Notes under the pieces: model-generated
Told to the model about the DNA's origin: nothing
The model's input: only the letters and a program-made list of their open reading frames with translations
The model's database searches: none
Position numbers and translations under genes: made by a program
In this document: positions 59,030 through 64,000 of the stretch, one piece after another
How the letters are laid out: every line of letters begins with the position of its first letter
Position numbering within the stretch: the stretch's first letter is position 1
Assembly: GCA_947179155.2 (NCBI GenBank)
Contig: OX359278.1
Location: forward strand, 30,508,773 to 30,572,772
DNA: 64,000 nt
Direction: 5' to 3'
Source: Hedera helix
Lineage: Eukaryota > Streptophyta > Magnoliopsida > Apiales > Araliaceae

Positions 59030-59600
59030 GTGATTTAAGTATTTAATAATAATATAAGAAAGATAAAGTGAATAAATTAATTTTTATTATTTAATTGAGA
59101 ATTAAATAGTAAATAAAGATAAGTAATTAACTAATTATTATTTAATTAATATTAAATAATAATTAAAGAAAGATAAAATTTATAAATTATTTATTTATTA
59201 TTTAAATAATAAATAAATATAATTTAGTAATTAATTATTATTTAATTAATATTAAATAATAATTAAATGAGGATTAAATTAAAGGATTAATTATTTATTA
59301 TTTAAATAATAAGTAAGGGTAATTGATTAATTAATTATTATTTAATTAACATTAAATAATAATTAAATGAGGATTAAGTTATTAAATTATTTATTATTTA
59401 AGATTAAATAATAGGTAAGGATAATTAATTGACTTATTATTATTTAATTGATGTTAAATAATGATTAAAGAAGATTAAAATAAGTAAGTTAATTATTTAA
59501 CATTTAATTATCAATTAATGATAAATAAGGAGGATTATTAGCACAAGAATAATTATTTATTGTGTAATAACAATTAATAATAGTTATCATTTATTATAAC
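59030..59600. repeat. AT-rich tandem array in T (about 100-bp unit)
   Basis: The word ATTATTATTTAATTAA recurs at 59134, 59234, 59334 and (variant) 59436, giving a period of 100-102 bases. Units are made of palindromic TTATTTAA/TTAAATAA words. Position just after the GC island parallels the 39-bp array in W. Confidence 0.8.
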
Positions 59601-60500
59601 AATGATAAATGAGGTACTAAAACAATTGAAATAAATTGTTTAATAGTTTAAATAGTTAAGCGAGGGATGTTTTATTACTTAGAGAGAAGTAATATTTGAT
59701 AGTTAAGTCAATTACTTAGAATCAAATTAAGTAGATTAACCAAGTCAATAAGATGTTTGTGTTATGTGATAATTTTAGGTAATTAAACGAGAAGTAAATA
59801 ATAAACTTAAATGTTTAAGTGAGCAATTATGTGTTATACTAATCGGTAGACTGACTTATCAATGTTAGGTTTTCCGAAAGAGAATTATATTAAGCATTTA
59901 GCCGTAATTCGACAACCAGGCAAGTTCCCTAACTCAAACTCGAGTTATCTTTCTTTACTATATGCTAAGTGGTTTAGTGTTGTAAATTATTCCACATCGA
60001 GATTATTGTCATTCACACATAGTGCAGTTGAATTACATGTTCTATTATTAAATCATGAAATACTCAAAGTGTTTGACCTCATGATCTGTTTAGAGATAAA
60101 GTCTATGCCTTTTTTCGGCTAGACATATACGTGTTGAATTTTAAAAGCTATCCAAACCATAGTGGTACGGATTCCTAGACTGAGAAGAACAACCCTGAAT
60201 GGGGAGTAACCTAAGTATCAGATACATAATACAAATAGAATTAAATGTTATGTATATACATAATGTACAAGAGGCTGATCCCCTCAAGTACAGTTCTGAG
60301 ATTATAACCTAAGGGGGTATATCAAGTGATTGATCCCTCAAACAGATGTTCATAGTCTGTTTGACCACTCAACATTTAAATAATCAATTGTCTTTTATCA
60401 TTTGAGCCTTGATTATACCAATGATATTATTGTTTCTAAATCCTTTGAGTGTTTCATTTTTATTCATTCATGACATTCCTTATATTTATTCCATTAAAAC

Positions 60501-60530
60501 TTGCTGAGCAATCTAGTTGCTCAATCTTGC
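60501..60530 (+). promoter_or_regulatory. Conserved LTR hairpin TGAGC/GCTCA (T)
   Basis: TTGCTGAGC, nine-base loop, GCTCAATCTTGC, about 360 bases from the LTR end. Confidence 0.6.
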
Positions 60531-60824
60531 TATGTCATGAAATATATTGCAGTTAAACCTGAGAGTTCGAAGGCTGATAAAGGCAAAGGAAAGTTGAAAC
60601 CCTAGATGCTTTGGGATTTAATGCCTAAGAATATATTTTTGTTTATCTCTGATGACATGTAACACGAACCATCTTTTATATATTTAAATTCATGATGTAT
60701 TTTATTAAGGTTACGAACCTTGGGACATGTAGTGAACCTTTCTATAAATAATATATGTTTATTTCATTCCGCATTAGTATATTATATTGTTTAGAGGTGT
60801 ATGGATGTACGGATTCGTGAACAC

Positions 60825-60853
60825 CAAGTTCGAGGTACAAGTACCTGAATTTG
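60825..60853 (+). promoter_or_regulatory. Terminal hairpin in T
   Basis: CAAGTTCGAGGTAC, two-base loop, GTACCTGAATTTG: imperfect arms of 13-14 bases ending eleven bases before the LTR end. Related to the 17-bp perfect hairpin in Y (27900-27942). Confidence 0.65.
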
Positions 60854-60864
60854 GGGGTGTCACA

Positions 60865-60869
60865 ATGGA
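60865..60869. repeat. Target-site duplication of T, right copy (ATGGA)
   Basis: Exact match to 56889-56893; C's coding region resumes here. Confidence 0.93.
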
Positions 60870-61721
60870 TTCATCATAGATGATGATGATGAGGTACGCA
60901 TCCTCGATTATGATGATCTATGGAGTTACGAAGAGGCAATAAGTATTAAAGACTCAAAGAAATAGCTAAAAGCGGTGAAATCCAAGATAAACTCCTTGTA
61001 TGAGAACCAAGTATGGACTTTGGTTACTCCACCTGAGGGCATTAAGTCTATTAGGTGTAAATGAGTCTTTAAGAGAAAGACTGGAGTAGACGGCAAGGTA
61101 GAGACCTATAAAGCCCGGATGGTTATAAAAGGTTTTAGACGAAGGCAAGGTGTTGACTATGATGAAACTTTCTCACCGGTAGCAATGCTTAAGTCCATTC
61201 AAATTTTGCTTGCAATTGTAGCATTTATGGATTGAAGCAAGCTTCTTAAAGGTGGAACATCCGTTTTGATGAGACAATCAAAGAGTTTTGATTTTATCAA
61301 AAATGAGGATGAACCATGTGTGTACAAAAAGGTTAGTGGGAGTGCTGTTACATTCCTAGTATTATATGTTGATGATATATTACTGATAGGGAAAGATGTT
61401 CATATGTTTCAGCCAATCAAGATATATTTATCTAAACACTTCTCCATGAAGGACTTGGAAGAAGCATCCTATATATTGGGAATAAAGATCTATAGAGATA
61501 GATATAAAAGGATGATTGGTTTGTCTCAAGGAACGTACATTGATTTAATAGTAAAGAAGTTTAGCATGGAAGCTTTCAAGAGAGGGCTTATGCCGATGGG
61601 TCATGGAATAAATCTCTCCAAGAAATACGTCCCAAAGACACCTGAAGATAAAGACCATATAAATAAGATTCCCTATGCCTCAACGATAGGATTTATGAAG
61701 TTACAAGATGATATGTACTAG
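60870..61721 (+). pseudogene. Reverse transcriptase of C, with an internal deletion
   Basis: Begins in the RT N-terminus: YEEAISIKDSKK, SLYENQVWTLVTPPEGIK, KARMVIKGF and GVDYDETFSPVAMLKSI (60930-61200). At about 61224-61232 the sequence LLAIVAF runs straight into YGLKQAS. Copia RTs have 50-60 residues between these motifs, including the segment with the first catalytic Asp. The frame 61266-61721 then continues with NEDEPCVYKKVSGSAV, the intact active-site box YVDDILLIG and MKDLEEASYILGIKI. Stops occur in the first half. Confidence 0.9.
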
Positions 61722-62352
61722 ACCTGATGTTACTCATGCACTTAGTGTAACAAGCAGATGTCAGTCTAATCCTAGAAAAGAACACTAGAATGTAGAAAAA
61801 AATATCCTAAAGTACTTAAGAAGAACTAAGGAGGTATTTCTTGTCTACAGTGGGTCTAATTTGAAGCTAGAGGGTTATACAGACTCAAGTTTTCATACTG
61901 ACCAAGATGATAGTAAATTCGTTTTGGGTTATGTGTTTACCTTAAACGATGGCGCAATGAGTTGAAAAAGTTTCAAGCAGCAAACAGTTGATAATTCAGT
62001 GATAGAGGCAAAGTACATAGCTACAAGAGAAGCTGCAAAGGAGAGTGTTTGGATGAAGAAGTTCGTGACTGAACTTGAGGTGGTTCCTAGTATTTAAGGA
62101 CCAGTTCCTTTATTTTGTGACAACACGGGGGCTGTTGCACAAGCCAAGAAACCCAAGTCTCATCAGAAATCCAAACACGTGTTGTGATAGTTTTATTTGA
62201 TGAAAGAGATCATTGAAAGAGGAGACTTCACCCTGGAACAAGTTGACTCTTAAGACAACATTGCAGATCCATTTACTAAAGCGTTAACTCAACAGTAGTT
62301 TAATTGTCACCTAGAGAAGATGGGTATTAGATACCATGGTCATTGGCTTTAA
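61722..62352 (+). pseudogene. RNase H of C, broken
   Basis: Continues RPDVTHALSVTSRCQSNP, KYLRRTKEVFLVYSGSNLKL, GYTDSSFHTDQDDSK (first catalytic Asp in TDSSF), VIEAKYIATREAAKESVWMK (Glu) and FCDNTGAVAQAK (Asp), ending ADPFTKALTQQ and GIRYHGHWL with a stop at 62352. At least six stops. The catalytic residues themselves are still readable. Confidence 0.88.
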
Positions 62353-62366
62353 TGTAAGTGGGAGAT
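62353..62366 (+). other. Polypurine tract of C
   Basis: TGTAAGTGGGAGAT directly precedes the 3' LTR start TGAAAATAG. Confidence 0.75.
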
Positions 62367-63583
62367 TGAAAATAGTACGCACACAAATCAATCATATTTA
62401 ATGTGATGTTGTATATACTTTGTAATCTTATTTGCTTATTAATAAAAGTTTATTTATACAAAGATATTTTTCTTATCCATATTTATTTGTTGATATTAAT
62501 TGTGATAAACTCATAGTTTTTTAGCAATGCTTTTAGAATCATAATGATGATCATACAAATGAAATCTAAATTCAAGATAGCTTAAAACTAAAATTGTTCC
62601 TAATCGTGGGATCACTAAAATTGGGTATTAGTGAATTCAAATAGATTAGTGCATACTATGCTTGCTCTTATAAAGAGGATGATTGATCTCATAATCATTT
62701 GTATAGAGACACTAAAGTAATTATGTATGTGTTTATTAGCAAATAAGTTCACTAAACATGACTCACTAAATAAATACCTAATGGAGTTTTACTCAGCTGT
62801 CAATAGAAATTCTAAATGTGATAGTAGTACGAGTGATTTTTGAACTTAAGATCATCATAGTATCTTATGTATGATAAGTTATACTTTCACATATCCCTTA
62901 AGACCTTTAAGGTATATCAAAAGGTATGCTTAGGTATAATAAGTTGTACATGGAGATAAATAAATGGTCAACAAAGAATCTACCACTTCTAGTCAAAAGA
63001 GATAATGTTCTATGCGATTCAATAAATACCAACTTAGTAGTCCTTGGTCAAGGCATAATGAAAATTATAAAGGAGTTTCTAATTTCCATTAAATAGAGTT
63101 GTTCATTTGAGAAATGAAATGCATATGATCAAATAAAATTAGACTTGATAGTAAATTCATGTCTTATATTTGATTGGGACATTGTATAGCAGAAAGATTG
63201 AATTGTACAATAACTATTTACTGAAAGGTTTTTTTATGATTAAATGTTAAAATTTATATTATCTGAAAAGTCGTTGATCACTAAGGGGGCTTACCTTTAT
63301 TGTGAAATAAATATTATTTATTTAAATGAATTAAATATTTTAATTTATTTATTTAAATAAGATTAAAATTGTTCTAATTGATTTATAATACAACCGGTTT
63401 AAATATGGAGAACCTAAAGGATTACACCACAAAAGAAAAATATTTATTTAAGAAGTAAATGACATAATCGTAATAATAGATTTAGCATATTTAATTTATA
63501 CTATAGTGATACATTATATTAAATAGCTTAATATTTATTTAGTATTTTGAAAATACTAATTATAAATTAATAAGAAGAGTCTT

Positions 63584-63615
<32 letters not shown>

Positions 63616-63617
63616 CA

Positions 63618-63670
<53 letters not shown>

Positions 63671-64000
63671 TAGTTCTTAAATGGTTTAGGAATTAATTAA
63701 TAAGAGTACTCTTATATTAGTTCCTAATTAGATTAGAAGTTTAATTAAAAACCCAATTCCCAAATGTGTTTGGAGGGTTGACTATATCTATAAATAAGAA
63801 TAGTCTTATTATGGATTAAGATTACATGCACTTCCATAAGTATTGGAAGGGTACTCACAAGTTCTCTGAATCTAAGAAATTAGAAGAGAGAGAAAACTAG
63901 GGTTTACCATCACCCAGTTCTTGAATCATTAGTCTTCCTTTGTGGATCACCTCTAGAGGCCAAACACTTGAATGGTAACGTTGATCAAAGGAATCTAATC
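62367..64000 (+). mobile_element. 3' LTR of C, cut by the window end
   Basis: Colinear with 43951-45632, with frequent substitutions and some indels. The remaining 190 bases or so lie beyond the window. TATA box at 63789-63798, TTA/TCA microsatellite at 63585-63670. Confidence 0.92.

Larger units (their letters stand above)
56894..60864 (+). mobile_element. Solo LTR T, 3.97 kb, of a long-LTR Ty3 element
   Basis: TGTAATGACC start and GGGGGTGTCACA end, flanked by perfect ATGGA copies, with no primer site or coding region. It contains a (TA)n tract (57477-57512), TATA box (57759-57768), poly-G (57906-57917), GC island (58610-58700) with CGGCCGGTTCGG, GACGGTTCGGG and GGCCGGTTC, AT-rich tandem array (59030-59600), TGAGC hairpin (60501-60530) and terminal hairpin (60825-60853). 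The order of these parts is the same as in W. Orientation follows from TATA and hairpin placement. The open stretch at 58422-58733 is not protein-like. Confidence 0.9.

Overview
The window reads as heterochromatic, repeat-only DNA from a flowering plant, probably a eudicot with a large genome. I see no host gene, tRNA, rRNA or CRISPR array. Nearly every base can be assigned to LTR retrotransposons (Ty3 and Ty1/copia), one CACTA DNA transposon, or their debris. The organism call rests on element types (Athila-like, chromodomain Ty3, plant copia, CACTA with subterminal repeats), on tRNA-Asp and tRNA-iMet primer sites, and on AT-rich flanks. The species cannot be named from this.

The layout is a nest, read from target-site duplications (TSDs) and interrupted reading frames. 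The outermost visible element is V, an old chromodomain Ty3 element on the minus strand (36835-43950). Three insertions split V. Athila-like element A (minus, 568-36834) sits in V's 3' LTR. CACTA element D (40443-43728, TSD TGT) sits in the RNase H region. Copia element C (plus, 43951 to beyond the end) sits upstream of RNase H. Inside A's pol is X, a solo LTR of about 4.2 kb (6979-32727, TSD ACTAA). Inside X is Y, a chromodomain Ty3 element on the minus strand (9397-30917). Inside Y's 3' LTR is W, an orphan long LTR with a primer site (11555-20961). Inside W is Z, a gag-remnant Athila-like element on the plus strand (12570-18618, TSD CATAT). That makes six layers: V > A > X > Y > W > Z. Element C carries B, an Athila-like element with gag and protease only (minus, 47391-54371), and T, a 3.97-kb solo LTR (56894-60864, TSD ATGGA). 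A fragment of another LTR, Tat/Ogre-like, occupies 1-567 inside A's left LTR.

No element here is autonomous as it stands. Y is the best preserved, with a 772-codon RT-RNase H-integrase frame, but has several stops and a frameshift. A has lost its protease aspartate, C has lost a block of its RT, B lacks everything after protease, and Z keeps only the end of gag. Decay matches nesting: V, the outer host, is the most damaged.

The most interesting material lies in non-coding parts of LTRs. Several unrelated families carry a compact GC-rich island of short palindromic words in otherwise AT-rich LTRs, and some islands are shared between families (Y with Z; X and V with the C leader; W with B). 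The long chromodomain-type LTRs also share a small hairpin several hundred bases before the 3' end, and two carry a second hairpin almost at the end. Element Y has an extra acidic/coiled-coil reading frame between its primer site and gag.
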